64,000 nucleotides of DNA from assembly GCA_032433765.1 (NCBI GenBank), contig JAVIAB010000051.1:77492244-77556243 (forward strand). The letters run 5' to 3'. Numbering within the stretch: position 1 is the first letter of the stretch; each line of letters opens with the position of its first letter. A model generated the notes under the pieces. It saw only the letters and a list, made by a program, of their open reading frames with translations, did not search any database and was not told the DNA's origin. Below, in pieces: positions 23,536 to 35,104 of the stretch. Source of the stretch: Megaustenia siamemsis. Lineage: Eukaryota > Mollusca > Gastropoda > Stylommatophora > Ariophantidae. Both the position numbers and the translations under genes were made by a program.

Positions 23536-23885
23536 ATAAAATTCATGCGTTATGAGAAACTTCTAAAACAAATTGTAAGAAAAATCTTGCAATTAAAAAA
23601 ATAAGATGAATAAAGATGTTTATCCGACCAAGATAAGGGCTGAGCACATGAAGACAGAAAAATATGAGAGTAAAGGACACAATAAAATTGAAAAAAATAA
23701 GGTATCTTACAATATGATAAATTATTGCTAAATAATATATGATGAGTCGAATATTTCAAGTGCAAAGGCACATTTTATTTATTTATTTATTTATTTTGCA
23801 TTTTACTTTAGAAAGCAAAATAAGAACATCATATTGTTTTAGATTAACAGAAAGTGTGTTCATTTCAGCAAGTCTCCCTCTCCCT

Positions 23886-24065
23886 CTCTCCATCCATCCA
23901 TCCATCCATCCATCCATCCATCCATCCATCCATCCATCCATCCATCCATCCATCCATCCATCCATCCATCCATCCATCCATCCATCCATCCATCCATCCA
24001 TCCATCTATCTATCTATCTATCTATCTATCTCTCTATCTCTCTATCTATCTATCTATCTATATAT
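23886..24065. repeat. (CATC)n to (TATC)n tetranucleotide microsatellite
   Basis: About 28 CATC repeats (to about 24004) grade into TATC/TCTC repeats. Scattered CATCCATC words continue to about 24220. The long frames crossing it (HPSI or WMDG repeats) are artefacts. Confidence 0.95.
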
Positions 24066-25285
24066 CCATGTATTAATTCATCCATCTTTTCTGTCGGTTT
24101 ATCTTTCCGATTCATCCATGCATCCATTACCCATCCACACACCCGTATATTTATCTGCCTATTCAAGTATTTATAGATTTATGCACCCATCCATGAACCC
24201 ACCCATTAATTCACCTCCATCCGTCCTTCTCTGTATATCTGCTTATTTGCTTATTTTTCTGTATCACATTTTTATTTCCTCAATAGTCCTATCTTTCATG
24301 AACTTGCACTTTATTGTAACTTTTTCTATTCTTATTGTGTATGTCTTGCACTTAGTAATTCTCCAGTTCAGTTTCTTTCCTCTTTCCCTCTTTTACTTAC
24401 ACTTTGTCATTCCCAAATTCTCTCTTGATCTCATTTTCAATATTTCCTTCTCTTTCATTCTTGTCATATTCTTATCTTCTTGTTTCTTCTCCAGTGTCAT
24501 CTTCTGCTTTCCTCTATTTATCCTTCTTCGCTATCATCATTTGTTTACTGTCATCTGTTCTCACTACTCTCTCGCACTCGTTACAGCGGCTCGTTTTCAG
24601 CCTTTGCGGTGTAGAATGTAAACCATACACCCTATCATGTTTGAGCTCTTGGACGCTCGTGATACTTGAGTCGACCAATACTTGCTGGCATTTTCTGAAC
24701 AATCAACTCGAGTCCAATAATTCAAAGCTTGCTTCGATTTCTGAACCAACCTCAGTAGTCGATACGTACCACAACCAGGCAACAAACTGACAGTTCTGGT
24801 CCTCAAGGTCATGGCGGGATATTACAGAATGAAGACAGAACAGGTCAGGTGGGGGTGAATATTAACGGAACATGTTCCCAGGAGGAGGCTACTGGAATGT
24901 GTGATGTAATGTTCCTTTCTTCTCCGATATTTGATCGCGTGAGAGGTAATAATTGTGCTCCACGACAGAAAATAAGGCTATAGATGAGTGGTTCTCAAAA
25001 TATGCTGTAGTGATTAATAAAAGAGAGTGTTGGCTGCACGAATGAAGGAAAATGATGTGACTGGATACCAGCGCAGTCATTGTGGCGTGCTGAGTTGGAG
25101 ATCAATTTCTTCTGGAAAAAAAAAGAAATGCGGAAAGGAGAGCGCCTAAATTATAACCATTCTATTTATTGTTGTGTTGACTGTCAGTTTTTCCCGATGA
25201 ATTGTTTCTTCTTTATATTTACTTCCTCATTCACCTTTCTGCATCTACAAGAGGTATAAGTAAAAACAAAATTAAACGTCCCCTC
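24066..25285. other. No recognised gene; pyrimidine-rich then unique DNA
   Basis: 24230-24560 is strongly T/C-rich and open in several frames by composition. 24570-25250 looks unique and less biased, but I see no conserved exon in it. Confidence 0.45.
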
Positions 25286-25289
25286 CAGG

Positions 25290-25870
25290 CCTTAACGTAT
25301 TTATTATTTGAGTGTCGTCTCCACGTCGAAGGTTGTGTACCATGGAGCGCCATTTTGCTGTCTCTTGTCTTGATAGTGCTTGTTGTCAGGTTCACATGTC
25401 TACGTTTTGATGTTAACAGTCCACTTTAGTCTTGGTCTGCCTCTGCCTCCTCTATCTTATACTTTCCGTTGTAAGATGACTATTTTATTAAAGGTATTAT
25501 GTATTATTTAAAAGATGCAGTGAAGACGAAGGCGCTGGATAGGACACACTACGGAAGCCAACTGAGAGTATTACACAACAGGCCCTTTTTTGGAATCCCC
25601 AGGGGAAAAGACAAAGAGGAAGACCAAGGAATTCTTGGAGAAGACAGATAGAGGCAGAGATGAAGATGACGGGGAAGACGTGGAATTATATTAAAGGAAT
25701 GGCAAAAAACAGAACGACTTGGAAAGTGTTTGTTGAAGACCTATGCTCCACTGGGAGCTAAAAAGATAGAAGAAGAAGAAGATTATGTATTATATCTCTT
25801 CACATGTCCCAAAAATTTCAGTTGTCTTTTTTTTAACATTGTGTTAAGTAGTTTTTTTTTCCGCCATAAT
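25290..25870 (-). pseudogene. LINE-B 3' fragment split by a LINE-G insertion
   Basis: 25305-25495 matches the LINE-B 3' end in reverse (GAGTGTCGTCTCCACGTCGA, ACCATGGAGCGCCATTTTGC, GTCTTGGTCTGCCTCTGCC). The match resumes after the insertion at 25794-25835 (CACATGTCCCAAAAATTTCA). There is no open frame. Confidence 0.72.
25508..25781 (+). mobile_element. LINE-G 3' fragment inserted in LINE-B
   Basis: The frame reads RRRRWIGHTLRKP, ALFWNPQGKRQRGRPRNSW, GKTWNYIKGM and NRTTWKVFVEDLCSTGS, then a stop and a (GAA)n tail. A perfect 12-bp TSD (ATTATGTATTAT) lies at 25496-25507 and 25782-25793. The insert is 274 bp, a severe 5' truncation. Confidence 0.88.
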
Positions 25871-25879
25871 GTATAATGG

Positions 25880-26090
25880 TGATTATGGGGTAAGATGACC
25901 ATATTTTTCACTGACCAATGGTGCGTTTTATGGATGATGTGGTAGGTAGCACTTCAGGCCGCCTGTGCTTCCCATAAAAATCTACCTGTTACCTATTTTT
26001 AGAGGCTGGGTTAACCCCCAAAGACTTTTCGGTCCTAAAATTATTGACCACATCCTGGGAGTTTCAACCAGACCGCTGTGATAAGTCACA
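25880..26090 (-). mobile_element. Diverged SINE-1 copy
   Basis: GGGGTAAGATGACCATATTT, GATGTGGTAGGTAGCACTTC, AAAAATCTACCTGTTACC and AGAGGCTGGGTTAACCC follow SINE-1 order. The head region (CTGGGAGTTTCAACCAGACC, GCTGTGATAA) is degraded. Confidence 0.58.
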
Positions 26091-27135
26091 AACGTCCAAA
26101 AGGGAGGTATTATCAGCTCCAACCCCGCACCTGCACTTATTTTGTTGCTAGACCTGTACAAGACCTACAACTTTCAACACAAAATTACTTCAAACTCTCA
26201 ACACAGGCTCAATAATTTATACTAAAACATTAACTATATTTACATGATTTTGAATAACGAAAGTTTATATACAAAATCTACGTTAAATTCGGCGATTACT
26301 GTCACGTGGAACACGTGCTGGCTGAAACAATCATTAGCCATGGGAATATAGCCACAAATAGCCTGAAGCCCTGCATCTGTAAGATAAAAATATTGATCCT
26401 TAAGAAGGCATATGCTTGGGAAAACTGATTGTAAATATGTGTATGTCTGTATTCCCTGTTTCACATGATTTCGTATCATCTCATAATGATCATTATAATT
26501 TTAAATTCATTAGTTTCGCCACTTTCTTTCTTTATTTTTACACTGGTATCAACGTATATTATTCCCTTAAACTGTTAACATCATTACGGGAATAAATCAT
26601 CGACATAATTTTGTTTCATTTAAAAATCAAACCATAATGTTAGAAATACCAAAAGATTAATGTGCTTTTGATTGATAATTGTCTTTAATCTTTAACAATG
26701 GACGCACTTTCACACAAGCATGTAAATATAGAAACTTTGTCAAGACACAAACTTATAATTGTTACATCAATTGTGATGGTCTATAGTCTAGTAGATTTAT
26801 ATTGCTCTACTCTTGATAAAACTACGTTTCTTTGTTGTGATATCTTCATAGTTATATTTTTATTGGCAAGTAGACTGTACTTCATTCTACTTGTACATGC
26901 ATTGTATATGTGTATGTATTCTATGTTATGGTCATGTTAAATAGTTGGATTAATCACTGCAAGTGTTGATGTCTACTTACTTACAACTCAGCTGTTTGAC
27001 CTATAACGGTTTTGTTAATGTTTTCTCAATATTGCGAACGTTTATTTTGTCCTGGTTTATGTATGCAAAGCGAGGCTATTTTTTTATGTTCGATTGAGCA
27101 CGACTATGTGCAATTTATGTAGCTTTTTTTTTAAA
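26091..27135. other. No gene seen; AT-rich DNA
   Basis: Short open frames at 26240-26479 (minus) and 26698-26940 (plus) have no recognised domain. Confidence 0.5.
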
Positions 27136-27330
27136 TACTACGGCCACCTGAAATGACATGGGCTAAAAAGAATAATAAAGAAAGGAGTGATACAGGAAGA
27201 AGACAAGCACAGGCCCAGAAGAAGGTGGTTCCAAGACAGCAAGGAGATCTTGAACATGACAACAGAAGTGGGGGATAGGGTTAGAGACAGGGATTCTTTC
27301 AGAAGGGCTGTGATAATTACAACGTTTTGT
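27136..27330 (+). pseudogene. LINE 3' coding end, founder of the 61-bp satellite
   Basis: The frame reads YYGHLK, stop, HGLKRIIKKGVIQEEDKHRP, RRRWFQDSKEIL, TTEVGDRV and RDRDSFRRAVIITTF. This is the familiar C-terminus of an RTE-like LINE (RRWFQD…LN…DR..FRRAV). From RDRDSFRRAV onward the DNA is the first unit of the adjoining satellite. Confidence 0.75.
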
Positions 27331-29345
27331 GGAGGATCTGGCTAGAGACAGGGATTCTTTCTGACGGGCTGTGGTGATTACAACGTTTTGTTGAGGATCT
27401 GGCTAGAGACAGGGATTCTTTCTGACGGGCTGTGGTGATTACAACGTTTTGTTGAGGATCTGGCTAGAGACAGGGATTCTTTCTGACGGGCTGTGGTGAT
27501 TACAACGTTTTGTTGAGGATCTGGCTAGAGACAGGGATTCTTTCTGACGGGCTGTGGTGATTACAACGTTTTGTTGAGGATCTGGCTAGAGACAGGGATT
27601 CTTTCTGACGGGCTGTGGTGATTACAACGTTTTGTTGAGGATCTGGCTAGAGACAGGGATTCTTTCTGACGGGCTGTGGTGATTACAACGTTTTGTGGAG
27701 GATCTGGCTAGAGACAGGGATTCTTTCTGACGGGCTGTGGTGATTACAACGTTTTGTTGAGGATCTGGCTAGAGACAGGGATTCTTTCTGACGGGCTGTG
27801 GTGATTACAACGTTTTGTTGAGGATCTGGCTAGAGACAGGGATTCTTTCAGAAGGGCTGTGATAATTACAACGTTTTGTGGAGGATCTGGCTAGAGACAG
27901 GGATTCTTTCTGACGGGCTGTGGTGATTACAACGTTCTGTGGGTGATCTGCCTAGAGACAGAGATTCTTTCATGCGGGATGTGGTGATTACAACGTTCTG
28001 TGGGTGATCTGCCTAGAGACAGAGATTCTTTCTGACGGGCTGTGGTGATTACAACGTTCTGTGGGTGATCTGCCTAGAGACAGAGATTCTTTCATGCGGG
28101 ATGTGGTGATTACAACGTTCTGTGGGTGATCTGCCTAGAGACAGAGATTCTTTCATGCGGGATGTGGTGATTACAACGTTCTGTGGGTGATCTGCCTAGA
28201 GACAGAGATTCTTTCATACGGGGTGTGGTGATTACAACGTTCTGTGGGTGATCTGCCTAGAGACAGAGATTCTTTCATGCGGGATGCGGTGATTACAACG
28301 TTCTGTGGGTGATCTGGCTAGAGACAGAGATTCTTTCATACGGGGTGTGGTGATTACAACGTTCTGTGGGGGGGGGGATCTGACTAGAGACAGGATTTCT
28401 TTCAGACAGGCTGTGGTGATTACAACGTTCGGGGGGGGGGGGAGGGGGGGAAAAATCTGACTAGAGACAGAAATTCTTTCAGACAGGCTGTGGTGATTAC
28501 AACGTTTTGTTGAGGATCTGGCTAGAGACAGAGATTCTTTCTGACAGGCTGTGGTGATTACGTTTTGTGGAGGATCTGGCTAGAGACAGATATTCTTTCA
28601 GACAGGCTGTGGTGATTACAACGTTTTGTTGAGGATCTGGCTAGAGAAAGAGATTCTTTCTGACGGGCTGTGGTGATTACAACGTTTTGTTGAGGATCTG
28701 GCTAGAGACAGAGATTCTTTCTGACAGGCTGTGGTGATTACGTTTTGTGGAGGATCTGGCTAGAGACAGATATTCTTTCAGACAGGCTGTGGTGATTACA
28801 ACGTTTTGTTGAGGATCTGGCTAGAGAAAGAGATTCTTTCTGACGGGCTGTGGTGATTACAACGTTTTGTTGAGGATCTGGCTAGAGACAGAGATTCTTT
28901 CTGACAGGCTGTGGTGATTACGTTTTGTGGAGGATCTGGCTAGAGACAGATATTCTTTCAGACAGGCTGTGGTGATTACAACGTTTTGTTGAGGATCTGG
29001 CTAGAGAAAGAGATTCTTTCTGACGGGCTGTGGTGATTACAACGTTTTGTTGAGGATCTGGCTAGAGACAGAGATTCTTTCTGACAGGCTGTGGTGATTA
29101 CGTTTTGTGGAGGATCTGGCTAGAGACAGATATTCTTTCAGACAGGCTGTGGTGATTACAACGTTTTGTTGAGGATCTGGCTAGAGAAAGAGATTCTTTC
29201 TGACGGGCTGTGGTGATTACAACGTTTTGTTGAGGATCTGGCTAGAGACAGAGATTCTTTCTGACGGGCTGTGGTGATTACAACGTTTTGTTGAGGATCT
29301 GGCTAGAGACAGAGATTCTTTCATGCGGGCTGTGGTGAATACAAC
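27267..29345. repeat. 61-bp satellite, about 34 copies
   Basis: The unit includes AGAGACAGGGATTCTTTCTG and GACGGGCTGTGGTGATTACA then ACGTTTTGTTGAGGATCTGGCT. Three zones differ: near-identical 61-mers (27330-27900); a GTTCTGTGGGTGATCTGCC subtype (27930-28360); and a 180-bp higher-order unit (three 61-mers minus 3 bases) repeated four times at 28500-29230. Between the last two zones, units have poly-G insertions (28366-28451). Confidence 0.96.
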
Positions 29346-30350
29346 GTTCTACAATTGACATGTGATTTAATGATGGTCTGATGGTCTTTTTTGTCATTCC
29401 ATCATTGGCAGATAATTTTACAGAATAGTGAACAGTGGGGTTACTTGCAAAATGGCTTCTTCTGAGTACCGGGTGTAGAAAATACGATGGACAAGGAAAC
29501 ACTCTTGTAGTTATTACCAATCTTTGTAAGATAAACTGTATGGTGATTTACCAGCTCTCAGCAGACCAATACATTCTTTGAACTTAATATTAACACTATA
29601 AATACACGTGATTTATAGAATAAATAGTAGATTTGTGGAAAACTGTAAGCCTTACGTCTAGTAACAACTTGTCACAAATGACTTTTATTATCTTTTCTAA
29701 CGAGGAAACGATTATGTTCGTCAATGTATTGAAAGCTCACATTGAGAAAACCAACAAGTAGTAGAAATGTGCTTACTTTGTTTTTTTTAAAATAAACTGA
29801 CAGTTCCACTCCCTCCCCACCCCACTGCAGCCCTTTCTGGAATTGTTATTGTTTAAGTTCAACAATGTTAGACGAACAAAATAAAAATAAAACATTGTCC
29901 ATATTTTAATAGAAAGTCGTTCGGTGCGCTTGTTTTATCAAGAATACGTTTCCTTTCCGCAAAAACGCACATAATGTGTTATTACGCTTTCATACAACTA
30001 CTTTTATGTAAACTCTATTATTTGATAATCAAATTTAATTTGGTCACTTGTTACCACGTCTTCAATCATTAGTAAAACGTTACGTACTTTACGAAATATA
30101 ACATGTCAAATGTGTTAATTCCTAGCTGTGACGGTAACAGTTTTCCACGAAATGTTTAATAATCGTTTGATGAATACCATATAATGTATTCATTTCTAAT
30201 TTGGACATTAACTACATGTTAAGTGTTCTGTAGGACTTTGATTTATTTCTGTTATAGTATCGTTTTTACAAACACGTTCAAGTATGAATTCCATTGTTAT
30301 ATTGTTATTTCTTTGTGGATATTTAGATGTGTTTGCAGTCACCCAACATT
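29346..30350. other. No gene seen; AT-rich DNA
   Basis: Nothing recognisable on either strand. The 80-codon minus frame at 29278-29520 partly overlaps the satellite. Confidence 0.5.
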
Positions 30351-30354
30351 CCTG

Positions 30355-30750
30355 TTTAGTGCAGAAACATGGGCATTAGACAAGAAAACAGACAGAAAAT
30401 TGAAGCCTTTGAAATGGGGTTTTATAGAACAATAGGAAGAATTGGATGGAAAGAAAAGAAAACAAACGATGAAGTCTTAAAACAACTAAAAATGAAAAGA
30501 GAACTACTAAACATAATTCAAACAAGACAAACGCGATTTTTGGGCCATGTTAAAAGACATAGCAGCCTACTAAATGTAATCTTGGAAGGGAAAATACAAG
30601 GTAACAGAGGCAGACCAAGACTAAAGTGGATGAGTATAATCAAAAGATGGACAAGTCAGCCTATGACAACCTGCCCCATCAAAGCAAGAGACAGACCAGA
30701 ATGGCGCTGCATAGTAGCCAACCTTCGATGGGGAGACGGCAATCAATGAA
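30355..30750 (+). pseudogene. LINE-B 3' fragment
   Basis: An open frame with the LINE-B order: IGRIGWKEKKTNDEVLKQLK, FLGHVKRHSS, VILEGKIQGN, GRPRLKW, WTSQPMTT and WRCIVANLRWGDG. The beginning (AETWALDKKTDRK) is in another frame. It is 5' truncated. Confidence 0.8.
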
Positions 30751-30869
30751 TTGCAGTCCTTAAACATTCCATTATTAAGGAACTTGTATTTCAACCAATC
30801 GAAAATTATGACGCAATTTGCCGATACTCGGTTGTTAATGTAATAGATAAAAGCTCCTGTATTTATTGT

Positions 30870-31035
30870 TTTGTGAAATATCGTGTCTTCAAGTAGAAAT
30901 CAATAAGATATAATTATCATGGTTTGCAAAATATCGCGTCATCAAGTAGAAATCAATAAGATATAATTATCATGGTTTGAGAAATATCGTGTCTTCAAGT
31001 AGAAATCAACAATATATAATTACCACGGTTTGCAG
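30870..31035. repeat. 53-bp tandem repeat, three copies
   Basis: GAAATATCGTGTCTTCAAGT followed by AGAAATCAATAAGATATAAT recurs at 53-base spacing (30875, 30928, 30981). Confidence 0.88.
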
Positions 31036-31610
31036 AAATATTCGATATAACTCTCGTATAACTGCACATGTCTGTCATCTATCATGCAGTTGGTTAATTT
31101 ATTTTGAATCACATAAATATGAAGATTATGTTCTTTATCCAGCAGCACATGAGCCTTTGTTCTCCGACACTAATAATGAAGTATATGTTGGTTTTCTCTC
31201 CATCCAGGTCTTAAACCACAAAAAGACATGTCACACAAGTTAGCGACTCTAACATACTAAAGCCGGCACACAGTTCATTGACATTTTCAACGCAACTGAG
31301 TCCATTAGTTGCCATGAGTTTCTCGTAAACTCCATGTAAATAGCCCTTCAGTCTAAGACAAAGGAACTGCCACTCACCTAATCACTGTGGCTATATCGGA
31401 GATCTCAGTCACAAAAATACTGTGTAGTTTGCCTTCCTTCTCCAGTCGAATGTAGTTAAGTTCTAGTTTACTTCCTCCCAGCCACATCTGGTACATACAT
31501 ATTAACTAACTTTAAGCAGATTTGTACTGATATGACACTGGTTAGATTTTTTTTTTTTTAAACCTTTAAAGTAAAATATGTGTATAGCGAAAATACACAG
31601 AAAAAGACAA
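31036..31610. other. No gene seen
   Basis: Unique AT-rich sequence. A poly-T run lies at about 31550-31560. Confidence 0.5.
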
Positions 31611-31623
31611 CTGAAATTTGTGT

Positions 31624-31858
31624 AAAAAAACTATCTTTACGACACATAGTACCATTGCTGGTGTATGTCGGGGGGCAACGATATAACCCGAAGGATAAAG
31701 GCCGCTTGGTCAAGCAGTCGCCACGACGTGTGAGACTCAGGATTTTTATTTCACCCCCAATAGAAAAAATCCTTTCTGTCTACCGCGGGCTTCGAACACC
31801 GTACGCCGGCTCTTCAGCCAGCGGAACAGTGGTTTTAGCCGCACGGCCAAGCGCACCT
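31624..31858 (-). mobile_element. tRNA-derived SINE, third family (SINE-3), complete
   Basis: The minus-strand head begins at 31858 with A-box-like TGGCCGTGCGGCT and a B-box-like GGTGTTCGAAGCCC about 45 bases later, then a 140-base body unlike SINE-1 or SINE-2. The ends are fixed by a perfect 13-bp TSD (CTGAAATTTGTGT) at 31611-31623 and 31859-31871. The target is a short local repeat (GACAACTGAAATTTGTGTG, several copies 31600-31960). Confidence 0.82.
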
Positions 31859-31976
31859 CTGAAATTTGTGTGAACATATGAAAAGACAACTGAAATGTGT
31901 GTGAACATGTGAAAATACACAGAAAAAGGCAACTGAAATTTATGTGAACATGTGAAAACAATATGTGTGACACAAT

Positions 31977-32934
31977 CTATCTATCTATCTATTGACCTTT
32001 CGAGCCGTAACCGGCCCATAGGGCGTAGACCAAGATACACCTTCACCTATATGAATTTTTGTTCTAGCAGTTTTCTTTTAAAGATATTTTATCAAATCTC
32101 GCCATCTGTCTCTGTTCTGTGCAAGCAGTTCTATCTCATTGAGGGAGCCGATTCCTGCTGCTCTTGCCTCTCTCATCAATGTTCTTCTCAGTGTCTCCCT
32201 GGGTCTTCCTCTTTTTCTTTTACCTGTTGTTTCCCATATGAGGGCTTGCTTTGCTATTCGATTATTATCTCTTCTCATCACATGGCCAACGTATGACCAT
32301 CGTCTTTTCTTTATTACTGAAGATATTAGTGGTTGATTGGCGATTTCTCTAATTTCCTCGTTTGTTTTGAATTCGTTCCATTCTATACCAAGTATTTTCC
32401 TTAGACATTTATTTTCGAATGCGTTCAACTTTGTTTCTATATCTCTTGTTGTTTTCCAGCTTTCACACGCATACGTAAGGGTTGATAGTACATTTGATTT
32501 GAATAGCCTAAGTTTTGTGTTTGTGCTAATGAGTTTTGATTTCCACAACTTTTCAAGGCTTCTGAAAGACATTGCTGCTTTAGCCAGTCTGATTCTAATT
32601 TCTTTGCTCGTATCCCCTTCTCGATCAATGTGACTTCCAAGATAGATGAAGTGATCGATCTCTTCTACTGGTTTGTTTTCCATGTATATTTTGTCACTTG
32701 TTGGAATTAAACTTTTCATGACTTTAGTCTTTTCATGATTGACCTCAAGCCCAATTTTGCTGGCTATTGATGATAGTTCATTTGTGTTTTCCTGCATCGT
32801 TTTTATCTGATTGCTGATGAGAACTATGTCATCAGCAAAGTCCAGGTCCTCCAAATGGTCTTCTTGTATCCATTCGATGCCTTTATTACCAGTGCAGCAT
32901 TTCTTCATTATGAAGTCCATAACAATTCCAAATA
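31977..32934 (-). mobile_element. LINE-C, 5'-truncated young copy with open frame
   Basis: The minus strand is open from 32934 to the stop at 32078. It starts inside RT: LFGIVMDFIMKKC, then DLDFADDIVLIS (catalytic FADD), NHEKTKVM, FIYLGSHIDREGD, KLRLFKSNVLSTLTYACESW, RRWSYVGHVMRRDN, KRGRPRETLRRTL and WRDLIKYL. A 3' UTR of about 95 bases ends in a (GATA)n tail. A perfect 14-bp TSD (ATGTGTGACACAAT) is at 31963-31976 and 32935-32948. The fingers and endonuclease are missing, so it cannot move by itself, but it is recent. A 246-bp copy of its 3' end is at 60089-60334. Confidence 0.9.
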
Positions 32935-32989
32935 ATGTGTGACACAATACCCTGCTAAAAATCATATTTGGCGGAGAAGAGGAGGGAGG

Positions 32990-33135
32990 TACACGGTAGA
33001 CGAGGCAGAGGCAGATCCGCACTAAAGTAGACTAATAATATGAAAAGATCGACAGGCTATTGACAAAATGCACACCAAGACAAGAGACAAGAGTAAAATT
33101 GGGCTTCATGGTAGCCAAACTTTGATGTTGAATCA
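32990..33135 (+). pseudogene. LINE-B 3' tip, degraded
   Basis: GGTAGACGAGGCAGAGGCAG, ATGAAAAGATCGACAGGCTA and CATGGTAGCCAAACTTTGAT match the last codons of LINE-B with many changes. Confidence 0.6.
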
Positions 33136-33364
33136 AACTACGCTTGTAAATTGTCGTGTTTGATAGGTAATGGCAGGTGCTCTCATAGCTGGCCTATATC
33201 AGTTCTACCATGTGGAAGCAACCATGTCTTATATTTATCACTTTCGTTATGTACAGTAATGGTAGAAACTACTAGAAAATTCAGGTAGGTTTAGCGCCAA
33301 GATTTTAAAAAATATAATGATTAAATGTGTTCCTACCACGCCGAAGTTATAATTTATGAGTTAA

Positions 33365-33610
33365 AAAAGTAAAGACGACGTCACGCCAAGTGGCGGACAA
33401 GGAATATGGTGTTAGTGACCATAATTTTTACAGACCTTCGGCACATGATTTTGTAGGTAATGTGGTCGGTATTACGCCCGTGCCGCTTTACTTTTCCAAA
33501 AAATCTGGTACCCATTCAAGGCTGGGTTAGCCCGGAAGCCGTCGGTTATTATCGAATTCGACCTCTTGACCTTTGTAGCCCATCACTAACCACTGAACTA
33601 TCACAGCTCC
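33365..33610 (-). mobile_element. SINE-1 copy
   Basis: All SINE-1 landmarks are present in reverse, from GTCACGCCAAGTGGCG (33379) to the A-box region CACTAACCACTGAACTATCA (33585-33605). A 13-bp TSD with one mismatch (TATAATTTATGA.. and TATACTTTATGA..) brackets it. Confidence 0.83.
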
Positions 33611-33639
33611 TATACTTTATGAAGCTGTGTTTTAGTATA

Positions 33640-33790
33640 AAACCATGGGTTTGGGGAGAAAGGCTGTGCGGTATAGAAGTTACAAAAGCAGCCTTTAGAC
33701 AAGGAGGTCCTAAGTTAGAATCCCGCCACAGTCGGTGGGAATTTTTCTCATGAAGTTCGTGGTTTTTTCGTAGCTTTATTTTTTTCAGGT
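33640..33790 (+). mobile_element. Possible tRNA-like SINE relic
   Basis: AAGGCTGTGCGGTATAGAAG and AAGTTAGAATCCCGCC are A- and B-box-like at tRNA spacing, followed by a body ending in a T-rich tail. It could be a relative of SINE-3. No TSD was found. Confidence 0.4.
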
Positions 33791-33829
33791 TTATGGGTTG
33801 TGAGATCAGCTGTCTAACCTTCTTGGTTA

Positions 33830-34705
33830 ATGGCGAAAAACAAGTGGCTTCGTGTGCATTCTACACAACTGAAAAAAATAAGTGGCTTCGTGTGCATTCT
33901 ACACAACTGAAAAAAATAAGTGGCTTCGTGTGCATTCTACACAACTGAAAAAAATAAGTGGCTTCGTGTGCATTCTACACAACTGAAAAAACAAGTGGCT
34001 TCGTGTGCATTCTACACAACTGAAAAAACAAGTGGCTTCGTGTGCATTCTACACAACTGAAAAAAACAAGTGGCTTCGTGTGCATTCTACACAACTGAAA
34101 AAAACAAGTGGCTTCGTGTGCATTCTACACAACTGAAAAAAACAAGTGGCTTCGTGTGCATTCTACACAACTGAATAAAAAGTGGCCTCGTGTGCATTCT
34201 ACACAATTGAAAAAACAAGTGGCCTCTTGTACATTCTACACAACTGAAAAAACAAGTGGCCTCGTGTACATTCTACACAAAAACAACAACAAAAAAACAA
34301 GTGGCTTCTGCATTCTACACAACTGAATAAACAAGTGGTCTCGTGTACATTCTACACAACAACAACAACAAAAAGACAAGTGGCTTCTGCATTCTACACA
34401 ACTGAATAAACAAGTGGATTTGTGTACATTCTACACAGCTGAAAAAACAAGTGGCTTCGTGTACATTCTACACAACTGAAAAAAAAAACAAGTGACCTCG
34501 TGTGCATTCTACACAACTGAAAAAAACATGTGGCTTCGTGTACATTCTACACAACAACAAAAAACATGTGGCTTCGTGTACATTCTACACAGCAACAAAA
34601 AATAAAACAAGTGACTTCGTGTACATTCTACACAACAACAACAACAACAACAAAACAAGGGGCCGCGTGTGCATTCTACACAACAAAAAAAACAACTCTT
34701 TGGCA
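33830..34705. repeat. 38-bp minisatellite, about 22 copies
   Basis: The unit includes AAGTGGCTTCGTGTGCATTC then TACACAACTGAAAAAAA. Units vary in the A-run, and several to the right have (AAC)n expansions (34275, 34358, 34550, 34635). The left part is more homogeneous. Confidence 0.95.
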
Positions 34706-35102
34706 GCTAAAACTCGAAAAAAGTAGGCTAAATATAGCCGCTGTCTGGACGAAAGTATTAAACATTTTTAAAAAATCGACTCATGCTGAAAACGGATGTG
34801 CCTGGTTGTAATACGATTGATGTGATTATCGAGACTTGCCTTAAACAAACGACAAAAGAGCATTACTTCACGCCCACTTAATAAAAATGTGAAGAAGTAG
34901 ATGAGGAAAAGTAGAAGAAGAATGATAGTAGCAAAAACATTATTACCTAACCCTGAGTTAGCCTTCCCTCAAAAATAGGATAACTGACGTCATGATATAT
35001 TTTTTTATATTCTGTTCTTTGTCCTTCAACTTTGTGGTAATATTGATGTGTTTTACAAGCCGACTTTTAATTTCATGCAAGTGTTAGCTAACGCACTGTT
35101 AC
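34706..35102. other. No gene seen
   Basis: Unique AT-rich sequence between the 38-bp array and the DNA transposon. Confidence 0.5.
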
Positions 35103-35104
35103 TA

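Noticed and set aside
23739..24621. Long frames rich in HPSI or WMDG repeats
   Set aside because: Direct translation of the CATC microsatellite and pyrimidine-rich DNA.
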